NCBI GenBank assembly: GCA_028824715.1
Contig: JAPPCV010000064.1
Coordinates: 1-62,760 of the forward strand
Reading direction: 5' to 3'
DNA length: 62,760 nt
From: Boseongicola sp.
Lineage (GTDB): Bacteria; Pseudomonadota; Alphaproteobacteria; Rhodobacterales; Rhodobacteraceae
This document shows, in pieces, positions 37,584 to 47,112 of the stretch; the first letter of the stretch is position 1; each line of letters starts with the position of its first letter. Under the pieces are notes generated by a model that worked only from the letters and a program-made list of their open reading frames with translations, did not search any database and was not told the DNA's origin. The position numbers were made by a program, and so were the translations under genes.

Positions 37584-38026
37584 AGGATTGACCATGTTCC
37601 AAGGCGCAGACCCCGGATTTCCAGCCTATCAGGCCTGGATCGGCGCGTGAAACGGCCTTTCTCGTCGAGCTGAGGACCGTTCGTTCGTATCATCACCCGC
37701 GAGCGCGGCCTCAGGGACGCCCTTTCCCGGGATCCACGTGGCAAGCTGACTGATTGGGCCATTCGAGAGCGCGAACCGAAAGGCAGATCATCGAGCGCGC
37801 CGCGCAAGACTGGCGTGGTTTCGAGATCAGCGCCGGCTGCGACGGAGAGGTCCGCACGTGTTTCAGGCAAGTCGTGCGAAGCCGTGCATTGCCTGCCTCG
37901 ACATTGCAATCGAGCTCCGCAGGGGTTTCCCGCTGCATCTGCATGTCCACGAGTTCTGTGAGGCGAGATCCAGGCACCGGCTTGCGACCTCGCGGCAAGC
38001 GAGGAAACACAAGCGCCGACAGTTGC
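37584..38026. other. Intergenic region following hipBA
   Basis: These 443 bp contain the right direct repeat (37669-37709) but no gene I can support. Minus-strand frames here are Arg/Ser-rich with no recognisable domain. The region separates the hipA end from the convergent TRAP permease stop. Confidence 0.5.
37669..37709 (+). repeat. Direct repeat flanking hipBA, right copy
   Basis: The same 41-nt element as at 35715-35755: GCTGAGGACCGT, 9 bases that differ, then the identical 20-nt block. It lies 86 bp after the hipA stop. Weak similarity continues a few bases beyond (CTCA...CGC in both). Confidence 0.65.
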
Positions 38027-40654
38027 TCAAAATGCGGGCTGCATGGCACGCGGGCGCTGAATTGCGACAACGACCAACAGGATCAACAGCGCCGGAATGA
38101 AGAAAATCTCCTTCGGCATCCGGTCGTTTTCGACCGCAACCGCCTCGATCTGGGCCGGGGTGTCGCCGTAGAAATCATAGTCATTGGCCAGTTGCTCGAA
38201 GTAGCGCGTGCCCGGGAAGGGTTCTTCCAACGTGAGGGTCCCGTCGCCGTCCAGCACCGTCAGTCCAACAGCTCTCAGCCTTTCCAGTCCGGTACCCTCG
38301 GCTTCGGCCGTGAAGGCCAAGGTGATCGTGCCCACCTCACCCGTGTCGAAGTCTGGGGCCGATACACGCAACCTTGCCGTAGAGCCGACCGGCAGTTCTT
38401 CGAGCGCGGCAAGCGCGGCGGGGCCTGTGGTCTCAGCATACCTTTCCTGCCATTGATCGAGGAAGAAATCCGGTCGGAAAAGCATGAACACCACGAGCAG
38501 CAGGATCACGGTTTCCCACTTGCGCGACTTGGCGATGAAATATCCTTGTGTGGCCGCGGCAAAGACCAGCATGGCGACGAGAGAGACAAGGAACACCAGC
38601 ACCGCCTTGGCCAGTCCCACGTCGATCAGCAGGATGTCCGTGTTGAAAATGAACATGAAGGGCAAGAGCGCGGTACGAATGTCATAACTGAACCCCACGA
38701 TGCCTGTCTTGATGGGATCACCGCGTGATATGGCCGCCGCCGCGTAGGCGGCGAGGCCCACCGGGGGCGTGTCATCCGCCAAGATCCCGAAATAGAAAAC
38801 GAAGAGATGCACGGCAATGAGCGGCACGAGTAGGCCCGACTGTGCGCCCACCGAAACGATGACGGGCGCCATGAGCGACGAGACCACGATGTAGTTGGCC
38901 GTGGTCGGCAGGCCCATGCCCAGGATCAACGAAAGCACCGCCACCAGTATCAGCAGGATCATCAGGTTGTCGCCGGCAATGGTCTCGATGACCTGGCCGA
39001 TGATCTGATGAGCACCAGTGAGAGAAATGGTTCCCACGATGATGCCTGCGGCACCGGTCGCAACGCCGATCCCGATCATGTTGCGCGCGCCGCTTTCAAG
39101 CCCGGCGACAAAGTCGTGCCAGCTGGTTCGCGCCTGAACCGAGACGCTGTCGGCACTGCCCCGGAACATCGCTTTCAAGGGCCGGTGGGTAAGTGCCACG
39201 ATGATCATGGCGATAGTCGCCCAGAAGGCCGAGAGCGCCGGCGAAAGGCGATCCAGATCCTCCGTGCGCACCATCAGGTTCCAGACCAGGACGAAGATCG
39301 GCAGAGCATAGTACGCACCGCCCAGGAACGTAGGCGTCAACCGCGGCGCCTCGACCACCTTGCTGTTGGGGTCATCGACGACGACATCGGGAAACCTCGA
39401 GGCCACGTACACAAGCGCCAGGTAGGCCATCAGCAGGAGCACGAGCGCCGGATAGATCGAGGCACCGGGCGTCACCGTCTCCAACAGGCCACGGAAGCCA
39501 ATCACAAGGAAGGTGATCAACGCCATGCCCAGGAAACCGGTCAGGAAAAGCAACAGGATCATGATCACGCCAATTTGCCGCCCTGGCTTCTTCAGGCCCT
39601 TCAGGCCCAACTTCAGGCTTTCCAGATGCACGATGTAGAGCAACGCGATGTAGGAGATTATCGCCGGCAGGAAGGCGTGCTTGATTACATCGATGTAGGG
39701 AATGTTGACGTATTCCACCATCAGGAAGGCCGCGGCCCCCATCACTGGCGGGGTGAGCTGGCCATTGGTTGACGAGGCCACCTCGACCGCGCCAGCCTTT
39801 TCCGGCGCAAAGCCGATGCGCTTCATCAACGGGATGGTGAAGGTTCCAGTGGTGACCGTGTTGGCGATGGACGAGCCGGAGATCATGCCGGTCATCATCG
39901 ACGACAGCACTGCCGCCTTTGCGGGGCCGCCTCGCAGCGCGCCGAGCAGCGCAATGGCCACCTTGATGAACCAGTTGCCGCCGCCAGCCCTTTCCAGGAG
40001 TCCCCCGAACAACACGAAGAGGAATATCATTGTCGTGGACACGCCAAGCGCGACGCCGAAGACGCCCTCGGTCTGCATCCAGTAGTGACCCATGGCCTTG
40101 GCAAAGGACGCGCCGCCATAGTTGGTGACGCTGCCCACCCATTCGGAGTGGCCGCCGAAGAACGTCAGCGCGAGGAAGGCCGAGGCGATGACCACAAGCG
40201 GCAGTCCGAGCGAGCGGAAGACGGCCACCATCAATACGCACATGCCGATGCCGGAGACGACGATGTCCGTCGTGGTCCACAAGCCTGGCCGGTCGGCAAT
40301 GTCGTAGCGGAAGATGACAAGGTAGAGGCAAGAGGCAATGCCCAGGACCAGCAAGATCCAGTCGTAGGCCGGAATGCGGTTTCTGTGACCGAACATGGGA
40401 AAGGCCAGCGTCGCCAGGCTCAGCGCGAAGGCCAGGTGGACGTAGCGCGCCTGGGCCACAATGTTGGCAAAGTCGCCAATGCCCGTGATCTGGGCCAGAA
40501 CCCCGGGCACCTTCGAAGCGATGTAGAGTTGAAAGAGCGACCAGATGATACAGAGCGCAAAGATCAGTCTCTTGGCAAAAGGTCCGGCATCTCGGCCACC
40601 GGTGTCGGCCTCTGCCACCATGTCCTCGGCAGTCTTGTTCGTGGCGTCTGTCAT
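38027..40654 (-). CDS. TRAP transporter fused permease (4TM/12TM), with C-terminal DUF3394-type extension
   Basis: An 875-residue membrane protein in which the small (DctQ) and large (DctM) TRAP permease subunits are fused. About 17-19 hydrophobic helices are visible. Family blocks include GGLLERAGGGNWFIKVAIALLG, GMISGSSIANTVTTGTFTIPLMKR, and GMGLPTTANYIV, which lines the sodium/substrate site. After the last helix near residue 710 a soluble ~150-residue tail (VSAPDFDTGEVGTITL...) resembles DUF3394. It uses an ion gradient to import an organic acid or similar solute captured by the TAXI protein encoded 95 bp upstream. Confidence 0.92.
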   Translation of the reverse strand: MTDATNKTAEDMVAEADTGGRDAGPFAKRLIFALCIIWSLFQLYIASKVPGVLAQITGIGDFANIVAQARYVHLAFALSLATLAFPMFGHRNRIPAYDWILLVLGIASCLYLVIFRYDIADRPGLWTTTDIVVSGIGMCVLMVAVFRSLGLPLVVIASAFLALTFFGGHSEWVGSVTNYGGASFAKAMGHYWMQTEGVFGVALGVSTTMIFLFVLFGGLLERAGGGNWFIKVAIALLGALRGGPAKAAVLSSMMTGMISGSSIANTVTTGTFTIPLMKRIGFAPEKAGAVEVASSTNGQLTPPVMGAAAFLMVEYVNIPYIDVIKHAFLPAIISYIALLYIVHLESLKLGLKGLKKPGRQIGVIMILLLFLTGFLGMALITFLVIGFRGLLETVTPGASIYPALVLLLMAYLALVYVASRFPDVVVDDPNSKVVEAPRLTPTFLGGAYYALPIFVLVWNLMVRTEDLDRLSPALSAFWATIAMIIVALTHRPLKAMFRGSADSVSVQARTSWHDFVAGLESGARNMIGIGVATGAAGIIVGTISLTGAHQIIGQVIETIAGDNLMILLILVAVLSLILGMGLPTTANYIVVSSLMAPVIVSVGAQSGLLVPLIAVHLFVFYFGILADDTPPVGLAAYAAAAISRGDPIKTGIVGFSYDIRTALLPFMFIFNTDILLIDVGLAKAVLVFLVSLVAMLVFAAATQGYFIAKSRKWETVILLLVVFMLFRPDFFLDQWQERYAETTGPAALAALEELPVGSTARLRVSAPDFDTGEVGTITLAFTAEAEGTGLERLRAVGLTVLDGDGTLTLEEPFPGTRYFEQLANDYDFYGDTPAQIEAVAVENDRMPKEIFFIPALLILLVVVAIQRPRAMQPAF

Positions 40655-40749
40655 CCCACGTGCCAGTCTCTGTCTCTTGTTCTACAGGGAGGAACGCCAG
40701 CGCATCGGAGATGCGCTGGCGCAGGTTTCAGGAAATCTTGGTGATGTCC

Positions 40750-41721
40750 TTATTCAAGCAAGCCCAGTTCCTTGTACGCTCTCTCGGCTCCCGGATGCAG
40801 CGGAGCGGAAAGGCCGTCGCTGACCATCTGCATGGCGTCGAGATTGGCAAAGGCCGGGTGCAAGCCACGGAAGTCATCGAGATTGGCCAACACCGCCTTT
40901 GCGACCACATAGGCCACCTCTTCCGGCACATCCGCCGAGGTTACGAAGGTCGCGCCCACACCGAAGGTGGTTGTGTCGGTATCGGTGCCAGCGTACATGC
41001 CGCCCGGAATCGTGGCCACGCGATAAAACGGGTTGTCCGCAACCAGCTTGTCGATTGGCGCACCGGTCACGGAAACCAGCTTGACGTCACAGGTGGTGGT
41101 GGCCTCCTTGATGGCCGCGGCCGGGTGACCGATGGTGTAGATCATCGCGTCAATGTTGTTGTCGCAGATCTGCTTGGCCATTTCAGAGCCCTTGTATTCG
41201 GTGGCGAGGGCGAAGTCGTCCATGGAAATTCCGAAGGCGTCCATCACCACTTCCATCGTGGCACGCTGGCCGGAACCCGGATTGCCCACGTTCACGCGAT
41301 GGCCCTTGAGGCCCTCAAAGGAGTCGATGCCGCTTTCGCTGCGCACCAGCAGAGTGAAGGGCTCGGGGTGGACCGAGAACATTGCCCGGATATTGGGGAA
41401 AGGGTTGTCGGCGAACTTTGATGTGCCGTGGTAGGCGTGAAACTGCCAGTCGGACTGGGCCACGCCGAACTCCAGCTCGCCAGCCTTGATCGTGTTGATG
41501 TTGTACACCGAGCCGCCGGTCGACTCCACGGCGCAGCGAAGGCCATGCTCCTTGCGGTCGCGGTTCACGAGCCGGCAAATCGCGCCGCCGGTCGGATAGT
41601 AGACGCCAGTCACTCCGCCCGTGCCGATCGAGATAAATTGCTGATCCTGCGCTGCGGCAGGACCGGCAAGGGCAAGTGTCGCCGCTGTCAGCAGGCCGGC
41701 AGTGAATTTCATGTGTTTCAT
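40750..41721 (-). CDS. TRAP transporter TAXI-family solute-binding protein
   Basis: A 323-residue periplasmic binding protein. A signal peptide (MKFTAGLLTAATLALAGPAAAQ) precedes QFISIGTGGVTGVYYPTGGAICRLVN, the standard opening of TAXI (TRAP-associated extracytoplasmic immunogenic) proteins. The VAQSDWQFHAYHG and NVGNPGSGQRATMEVV blocks line the ligand pocket. M41721 or M41712 could be the start; both keep the signal peptide, while the longer frame is intergenic. It delivers its ligand, perhaps glutamate or a dicarboxylate as for known TAXI members, to the fused permease. Confidence 0.93.
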   Translation of the reverse strand: MKHMKFTAGLLTAATLALAGPAAAQDQQFISIGTGGVTGVYYPTGGAICRLVNRDRKEHGLRCAVESTGGSVYNINTIKAGELEFGVAQSDWQFHAYHGTSKFADNPFPNIRAMFSVHPEPFTLLVRSESGIDSFEGLKGHRVNVGNPGSGQRATMEVVMDAFGISMDDFALATEYKGSEMAKQICDNNIDAMIYTIGHPAAAIKEATTTCDVKLVSVTGAPIDKLVADNPFYRVATIPGGMYAGTDTDTTTFGVGATFVTSADVPEEVAYVVAKAVLANLDDFRGLHPAFANLDAMQMVSDGLSAPLHPGAERAYKELGLLE

Positions 41722-42735
41722 TTGGATCTCGCGCTGGCAACCCCGGCGTTCAGGCCGGGGAGGAAAGCGCGCCTCTTTGCTGTTTGTGTTGAAATGGGTC
41801 GGGCAGACCACCACCCGTCCCGACGACGGGTCGCCCCGTCTGGACAGAATGACCGTGATGCAGCTTTCGCTGCCATGCGGCTTGCGCCGCTCGCTGGGTT
41901 GCAAAGCCTTCCACGGCAACGTGGCCCGTAGGCGGATGCCCCACGCGCAACTTGACCAGCCGCATTCCGATTCGTTCCGCTTCGCGCCGGACCCGGCGCA
42001 TCTGCGAACGAATCTTCCTGAGCTTGGGACCTGGAAGGCTTCCCAAGGTGGGTCTTTGTCGCATGGTTCAAGGAAGATTGGATGATGGTCTCCTTTCTCG
42101 TGCTGGTCAGCATGGGTCTTCGGGACTTTCGCCCCACAGGCCTCTCCCTTCAGGGAGAGGTCGCTGACCTGAATCTCCGTATCATTCTGCGCGCCTGCGC
42201 GCTTGTTGTGACCCGAGGGCAGCCAAAGTAACTCGAAATGTTAGGCAAAACTCGAAAAATCGCGTGTCCCCCAGATCTTGAAGACACCTTAGCGGCGAAC
42301 GCCGGGAATGTAAAATGAGGGTAGTTTAACGCTTTGACTCTCGTGCAGACTCACAGTCTGCACCCTAGTTGGACGTTCTGCAGGGGCCAGGCAGCATCCG
42401 AAGCCCTGGCGGCACGCAGAGTTGGGAAGCGGGACAAGGCGTGCGTTCGCTGCGAGTGCAGAATCAGGAAGCCAGCAAGATCTTGCGATAGGCCGTGTGC
42501 GGGGCATGGCCCTGCGCGTTCACCCGATCCGCGAGCGCATCGGGCCAAGCCTTCATGGGACCTCCCTGCCATTTTGGACGAACAAGCCGCTTGCCGGTGG
42601 AAAGTGCCATTCTGCCCCCCCTCTCCTGGAAAAAGGGTGACGATTGGAGTTCGGATTGTGTCGTGCAATCGTCGAGACCTTGCCCGGCATGCATGGCTCA
42701 GCTGAATTTGCCCGAGATGAACGGTAGCTCAGGAC
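41722..42735. other. Gene-poor scar region with hairpins
   Basis: This 1-kb stretch upstream of the TAXI gene has no intact gene. It includes a locally AT-richer zone at about 42220-42350 with an AACTCGAAA direct repeat, a perfect 9-bp-stem hairpin at 42343-42363, a GCGCGC-CT-GCGCGC inverted repeat at 42189-42202 and a short minus-strand coding-like fragment ending near 42464. It grades into the recombinase relic. This is probably the residue of past insertions. Confidence 0.5.
42343..42363 (+). repeat. Perfect inverted repeat (hairpin)
   Basis: Arms GTGCAGACT (42343-42351) and AGTCTGCAC (42355-42363) enclose loop CAC. TTTGACTC lies immediately before. No T-run follows, so an intrinsic terminator is unlikely. 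It could be an operator or an end of a lost element. Confidence 0.5.
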
Positions 42736-42956
42736 AGGAGACACGCCTGCGCCCCGAACATCCTCGATGCGACCGGCGACATCCGCAAGATCTCGCTGTG
42801 ACAGGGGCACCAGAGCCTCCAGGCCACTGAGCTGTACCTCGGCACGGATCCCGCCGAAAAGCTGGGCACCATCTCGGAGTGGCGTTCTCCAGGCCTCGGC
42901 AAGGGATGTTCAAGGGCATGAAGGACGAGCTGATGGCGATGCTCGCGAGCGTCTGA
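42736..42956 (+). pseudogene. Tyrosine recombinase (phage-type integrase), C-terminal remnant
   Basis: Translation in one frame gives RRHACAPNILDATGDIRK, ISL, a TGA stop at 42799-42801, then QGHQSLQATELYLGTDPAEK; after about 42906 the reading shifts to another frame (MFKGMKDELMAML, stop 42954-42956). This is the catalytic end of a tyrosine recombinase: an Arg-His box, a LWxGH box whose Trp codon has become TGA, and the nucleophilic Tyr in TELY. The N-terminal and central parts are missing. Stop plus frameshift mean it is dead. It marks an ancient integration event here. Confidence 0.72.
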
Positions 42957-43491
42957 GCCGGAACCTTGACGGGACTTGATCAGCGGAAAGGGCGTGTCAC
43001 GACAAGTGCCTGGGACACAGTGTCCCATGACCTTTTGGGTCCCGTTGTCACGGGCGGTCGGGATCGACGACCCGTGGCAGTCGGAAGTGGTCGGGTTGCA
43101 CAAGCTGGCGCCGGCCGACACGGGAGGTCTTCCGGAAAGGATCGGGAAGGCCTGCGCCGGCGCCGCTGCGCTGCCCGGCCAGCCGGTGGTTGTCGCCAGA
43201 AAGAGACTGCAGCGCAATTGCTCATTGATCGACCTTCGCGCGCGTGATGTTGCGGTGATGGGTGAAGCAAAGTCGCGTGACAAGGTGATTCTCCGGTCCA
43301 TACGCTTGGCCGCTGCGTGGCGCGCTTGATTGGCACGGCAAAAGGCGCGCATGGATCAACATGGTTTCGCCGAATGAGCGGAGGCTTACGCGAACATCTG
43401 CACGGCATCGGGAAGGCGGCGCGTTGCCTCTGGCTTTAGTTCTTTCGCTGGGATATTGGCGAGGCTCAACGGGAATTTTCGGGTTCTGCCG
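42957..43491. other. Intergenic region before ribB
   Basis: These 535 bp hold no supported gene. A 117-codon frame (42976-43329) has no recognisable domain. A 17-bp palindrome with 8-bp arms TGGGACAC/GTGTCCCA around one base lies at 43011-43027. No FMN riboswitch was recognised ahead of ribB. Confidence 0.45.
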
Positions 43492-44616
43492 ATGTCACTT
43501 GAAGCCGCCAAAGAGGATGAGGACCATTGGCGAGACGCCATTTCCTCCATCGAGGAAATCACCGATGATGCTCGGAACGGTCGCATGTTCATTCTCGTCG
43601 ATCACGAGGATCGCGAGAACGAGGGTGACCTGGTCATTCCTGCCCAGATGGCGACGCCCGAGGCGATCAACTTCATGGCGACCCACGGACGGGGACTGAT
43701 CTGCCTTTCGCTTACCGGCGAGCGCTGCGACGCGCTTGGCCTGCCCCTGATGGCGTCCCACAACTCTTCGCGGCACGAGACGGCGTTCACTGTGTCCATA
43801 GAGGCACGGGAAGGAGTCACGACCGGCATATCCGCCCATGATCGCGCGCGCACGGTCGCGGCGGCGATCGACCAGACCACGACCGCCGCCGGCATCGCTT
43901 CGCCAGGGCACATTTTCCCCTTGCGTGCGCGCGACGGCGGGGTGCTCGTGCGTGCGGGCCATACGGAGGCTGCGGTTGACGTGTCGCGTCTGGCTGGCCT
44001 GAACCCGTCTGCCGTGATCTGCGAGATCATGAACGAGGACGGCACGATGAGCCGCTTGCCGGATCTGGTCGCGTTTGCGCAACGGCACGGCCTGAAAATC
44101 GGCACGATCAGTGATCTCATTGCCTACCGCCGGCGCCATGACAACCTCGTCGCCGTAACAAGCCGCAAGACGGTCACGTCCGAGTTCGGCGGCGAATGGG
44201 AGATGCGAATCTATTCGGATACCGCCCATGGCGACGAGCACATCGTTTTGGTCAAGGGCGACATCTCTTCGCCGGAACCTTGCCTTGTCAGAATGCATGC
44301 ATTGGATCCGATGCTTGACGTGCTTGGGCTTGGGCAAGCCGGACGCAGGAACGAGTTTGGCGATGCCATGCAACTCATCGCGGACGAAGGGCGAGGGGTC
44401 CTCGTGCTGCTCAGGGACACGACAATGAAGCTGAAGGGTGGAGACAGCGTTTCGCCGCAGACGCTCAGGCAGTACGGCTTGGGAGCCCAGATCCTGTCTT
44501 CTCTCGGACTGTCCGAACTGGTTCTATTGACGAATTCGCCGCAGCCAAGGATCGTGGGGCTCGAGGCCTATGGCCTGGAAATCGTCGGCACCCGCAAGAT
44601 CTCGGATCTTGGCTGA
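43492..44616 (+). CDS. ribB: 3,4-dihydroxy-2-butanone 4-phosphate synthase with degenerate GTP cyclohydrolase II domain
   Basis: A 374-residue fusion. Residues ~15-212 are a full DHBP synthase (acidic loop DHEDRENEGD at 38-46, SRHETAFTVS, GITTGISAHDR-like loop, GHIFPLRA with His140, HTEAAVD), making the four-carbon riboflavin precursor from ribulose 5-phosphate. Residues ~220-374 resemble GTP cyclohydrolase II, but the CxxG...CxC zinc cysteines are gone: only Cys264 remains. This half is therefore probably inactive or regulatory, as in other alphaproteobacterial RibBA-like proteins. ATG 43492 is preferred to the upstream TTG 43456. The stop overlaps ribH (ATGA-type overlap). Confidence 0.92.
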   Translation: MSLEAAKEDEDHWRDAISSIEEITDDARNGRMFILVDHEDRENEGDLVIPAQMATPEAINFMATHGRGLICLSLTGERCDALGLPLMASHNSSRHETAFTVSIEAREGVTTGISAHDRARTVAAAIDQTTTAAGIASPGHIFPLRARDGGVLVRAGHTEAAVDVSRLAGLNPSAVICEIMNEDGTMSRLPDLVAFAQRHGLKIGTISDLIAYRRRHDNLVAVTSRKTVTSEFGGEWEMRIYSDTAHGDEHIVLVKGDISSPEPCLVRMHALDPMLDVLGLGQAGRRNEFGDAMQLIADEGRGVLVLLRDTTMKLKGGDSVSPQTLRQYGLGAQILSSLGLSELVLLTNSPQPRIVGLEAYGLEIVGTRKISDLG

Positions 44617-45128
44617 TGGCCGGCCAGTCCCACCATGCACTCGAACTGCCGGCATTTGAAGTTCCGCCGAAGGTGCTGATTGTCGTCGCTCCCTACTACG
44701 TCGATATCGCGGCTGATCTCGTGGACGGTGCCCAGGCCGTGCTTGAAATGGTCTCGGCACGGGTCAGCCTGGTCGAGGTGCCGGGGGCACTGGAGGTGCC
44801 GACGGCCATTGGCCTCGCATTCAGGCAGGCCGATTACGACGGATTCATCGCGCTGGGCTGCGTGATTCGGGGCGAGACCACGCACTACGAGACCGTCTGT
44901 GACAATTCAAACCGGGCCCTGCAGCTCCTGGGTGTGGAAGGTGCCTGCATCGGCAACGGGATTCTGACGGTGGAAAACCTCGAACAGGCGGCAGTGCGCG
45001 CGGATCCCGGCAACGAGAACAAGGGCGGGGGCGCTGCGGCCGCTGCGCTCCATCTCATTGCGCTCGATCGACGATTCGGTTCATCAATGAGTGAGGTCGG
45101 GAACAGTCGGGTCTCCGAGTCCGCATGA
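44616..45128 (+). CDS. ribH: 6,7-dimethyl-8-ribityllumazine synthase
   Basis: A 170-residue lumazine synthase, condensing the RibB product with the RibD-derived pyrimidine. Signature segments are VEVPGALEVPTAI, GFIALGCVIRGETTHYETVC (catalytic His in TTHYE) and NGILTVEN. The C-terminal NENKGGGAAAAALHLI helix is typical. It is slightly extended at the C-terminus by SSMSEVGNSRVSESA. The start overlaps the ribB stop by one base, and the stop overlaps nusB by 4 bp. Confidence 0.96.
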   Translation: MAGQSHHALELPAFEVPPKVLIVVAPYYVDIAADLVDGAQAVLEMVSARVSLVEVPGALEVPTAIGLAFRQADYDGFIALGCVIRGETTHYETVCDNSNRALQLLGVEGACIGNGILTVENLEQAAVRADPGNENKGGGAAAAALHLIALDRRFGSSMSEVGNSRVSESA

Positions 45129-45598
45129 CCCCCGAGCAGCAGATGCGAAGCGTCGCACGGCTCCATGCCGTGCAAGCGCTGTTCCAGATGGAGGCGAGCG
45201 GACAGTCGGCAACGACCGTTCAGAGAGAGTTCGAGGAATTCCGGTTCGTTGAAGGGCTCGATGGCCAGGAACTGGCGGAGGGCGACAGGGACCTGTTTCG
45301 GAAGCTTGTCGATCATGCCGTGACCTGGCAGGCGCGGATTGACCAGATGACGGAAAGGGCGCTTGTGGCCAAGTGGCCGATTGACCGGATCGATCCTGTT
45401 CTGCGGGCGCTGTTTCGCGCGGCGGGTGCCGAACTGGTCGAGGGCGAGGTGCCGCCAAGGGTGGTAATTTCCGAATTCGTGGACGTGGCGAAGGCGTTTT
45501 TCCCCGAGGGGCGGGAGAGGGGCTTCGTGAATGCGGTGCTGAACCACATGGCGCGCGAAGCGCAGCCTGAGGCGTTCCGGGAGCGGGCCCGGGGTTAG
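45125..45598 (+). CDS. nusB: Transcription antitermination protein NusB
   Basis: A 157-residue all-helical NusB: RLHAVQALFQMEASG at the start, DQMTERALVAKWPIDRIDPVLRALFRAA in the core and PPRVVISEFVDVAKAFFPEGRERGFVNAVLNHMA at the end. It binds boxA RNA with NusE for rRNA antitermination. Placement after ribH is the widespread ribH-nusB arrangement. Its stop codon overlaps the convergent sdaA stop by 4 bp, so no space for a separate terminator exists between them. Confidence 0.95.
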   Translation: MTPEQQMRSVARLHAVQALFQMEASGQSATTVQREFEEFRFVEGLDGQELAEGDRDLFRKLVDHAVTWQARIDQMTERALVAKWPIDRIDPVLRALFRAAGAELVEGEVPPRVVISEFVDVAKAFFPEGRERGFVNAVLNHMAREAQPEAFRERARG

Positions 45599-46968
45599 CA
45601 GTTCGGGACGTTGACGGCGAGGCCGCCAAGAGCGGTTTCCTTGTATTTCTTGCTCATGTCCTCGCCTGTCTGGCGCATGGTCTCAATGGCCGCATCTAGT
45701 GGCACGAAGTGCTTTCCGTCGCCGCGAAGCGCCAGCGACGCTGCCGAAACCGCCTTGATCGCGCCGAGCCCGTTTCTTTCGATGCACGGCACCTGCACCA
45801 GGCCCTTCACGGGGTCGCAAGTCATTCCGAGATGATGCTCAAGTGCGATTTCGGCGGCGTTCTCGACCTGCTCGGGCGTGCCGTCCAGAACGGCGGCCAA
45901 TCCGCTGGCAGCCATGGCCGAGGCCGAACCGACTTCGGCCTGGCACCCGCATTCGGCGCCGGAGATCGATGCGTTGTGCTTGATGAGTGCGCCAATGGCG
46001 GAGGCGGTCAAAAGGAATTCGCCGATGCGCGATGAATGCGCGCCCGGCACATGATCGATCCAGTACCTGATGGTTGCAGGGACAACTCCGGCAGCGCCAT
46101 TGGTCGGCGCGGTAACGACCTGGCCGCCGGCCGCGTTTTCCTCGTTGACGGCCATGGCGTAGGCGCTGATCCAGTCATTCACGACATGCGGGGCAGTCAG
46201 GTTCGTTCCGCGCTCGGCCTCCAGGCCCGCGCGTATCGCGGCGGCGCGGCGTCGCACGTTCATGCCACCGGGAAGCGTGCCTTCAGTGCGCAGGCCGCGT
46301 TCCATGCATTCCTTCATGACGTCCCAGATTCGCTTCAGCCCGGTGTCAAGCTCTGCCGCGCTCGTTCGGGTCAGCTCGTTTGCCCGCTTCAACGCCGCAA
46401 TGCTCGTCCCGCCGTTTCGCGCCATCTCCAGCATTTCGGCAGCCGACCGGAACGGGTAGGGCACGGGTGGACCGTCGTCCTCGCTCCCGCCTTCGGCAAG
46501 TTCCGCTTCGGTCAGGACGAATCCGCCACCGATGGAATAGTAGGTTTCCTGTCGGATCACGTCGCCTTCGGCGTCGGTGGCATAGAGCCTGAGCCCGTTG
46601 GCGTGGCCTGGCAAAGGCAGGTCATAGTCAAACCGGAGATCAGTTTCCGGATCAAAGGAGAGCGGGTCGAGTCCGTCCGGCGTGACGCGCTTTCCCTGTC
46701 GAATCTTCGCGAGGGCTGCCTCGGCTTCGACCATGTCATAGGTGTCGGGCTCGAAGCCCGCGAGCCCGAGGATCACGGCGCGATCAGTCGCGTGACCCAC
46801 ACCGGTAAATGCGAGCGAACCATGCAGGGACGCACGCAGGCCATGCGGCTTGAAGGCGGAATTCCGGAGGCCGTCGAGAAACCTTCCGGCAGCCACCATC
46901 GGTCCCATTGTGTGAGAGGACGATGGGCCGATTCCCACCTTGAACATGTCAAAGACGCTCAGGAACAT
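45595..46968 (-). CDS. sdaA: L-serine dehydratase (iron-sulfur type, single chain)
   Basis: A 457-residue enzyme deaminating L-serine to pyruvate. The N-terminal beta domain ([21 protein letters not shown]) and the C-terminal alpha domain ([18 protein letters not shown]) are fused, as in SdaA. The [4Fe-4S] cysteines appear in [11 protein letters not shown], in MTCDPVKG and near the C-terminus (VNVPNC). It is oxygen-sensitive in known members and needs no PLP. The length is standard. It is convergent with nusB and overlaps it by 4 bp. Confidence 0.95.
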   Translation of the reverse strand: MFLSVFDMFKVGIGPSSSHTMGPMVAAGRFLDGLRNSAFKPHGLRASLHGSLAFTGVGHATDRAVILGLAGFEPDTYDMVEAEAALAKIRQGKRVTPDGLDPLSFDPETDLRFDYDLPLPGHANGLRLYATDAEGDVIRQETYYSIGGGFVLTEAELAEGGSEDDGPPVPYPFRSAAEMLEMARNGGTSIAALKRANELTRTSAAELDTGLKRIWDVMKECMERGLRTEGTLPGGMNVRRRAAAIRAGLEAERGTNLTAPHVVNDWISAYAMAVNEENAAGGQVVTAPTNGAAGVVPATIRYWIDHVPGAHSSRIGEFLLTASAIGALIKHNASISGAECGCQAEVGSASAMAASGLAAVLDGTPEQVENAAEIALEHHLGMTCDPVKGLVQVPCIERNGLGAIKAVSAASLALRGDGKHFVPLDAAIETMRQTGEDMSKKYKETALGGLAVNVPNC

Positions 46969-47112
46969 GAGCTGATCTTGCCCGAAGCCTGGAGCATTCG
47001 GGCGTCTCGACGCGACGTTCCTGGCGGAAAAGGCGTCCTGCGGTCGCTATTCAGGCCGCCATTGGAGCGGGCAGCCTGCAAGGACTCCGCCAGTTGATCC
47101 GCGCAGGCAGTC

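Noticed and set aside
42976-43329. 117-codon frame before ribB
   Set aside because: No recognisable domain and no conserved start; it lies in the scar region.
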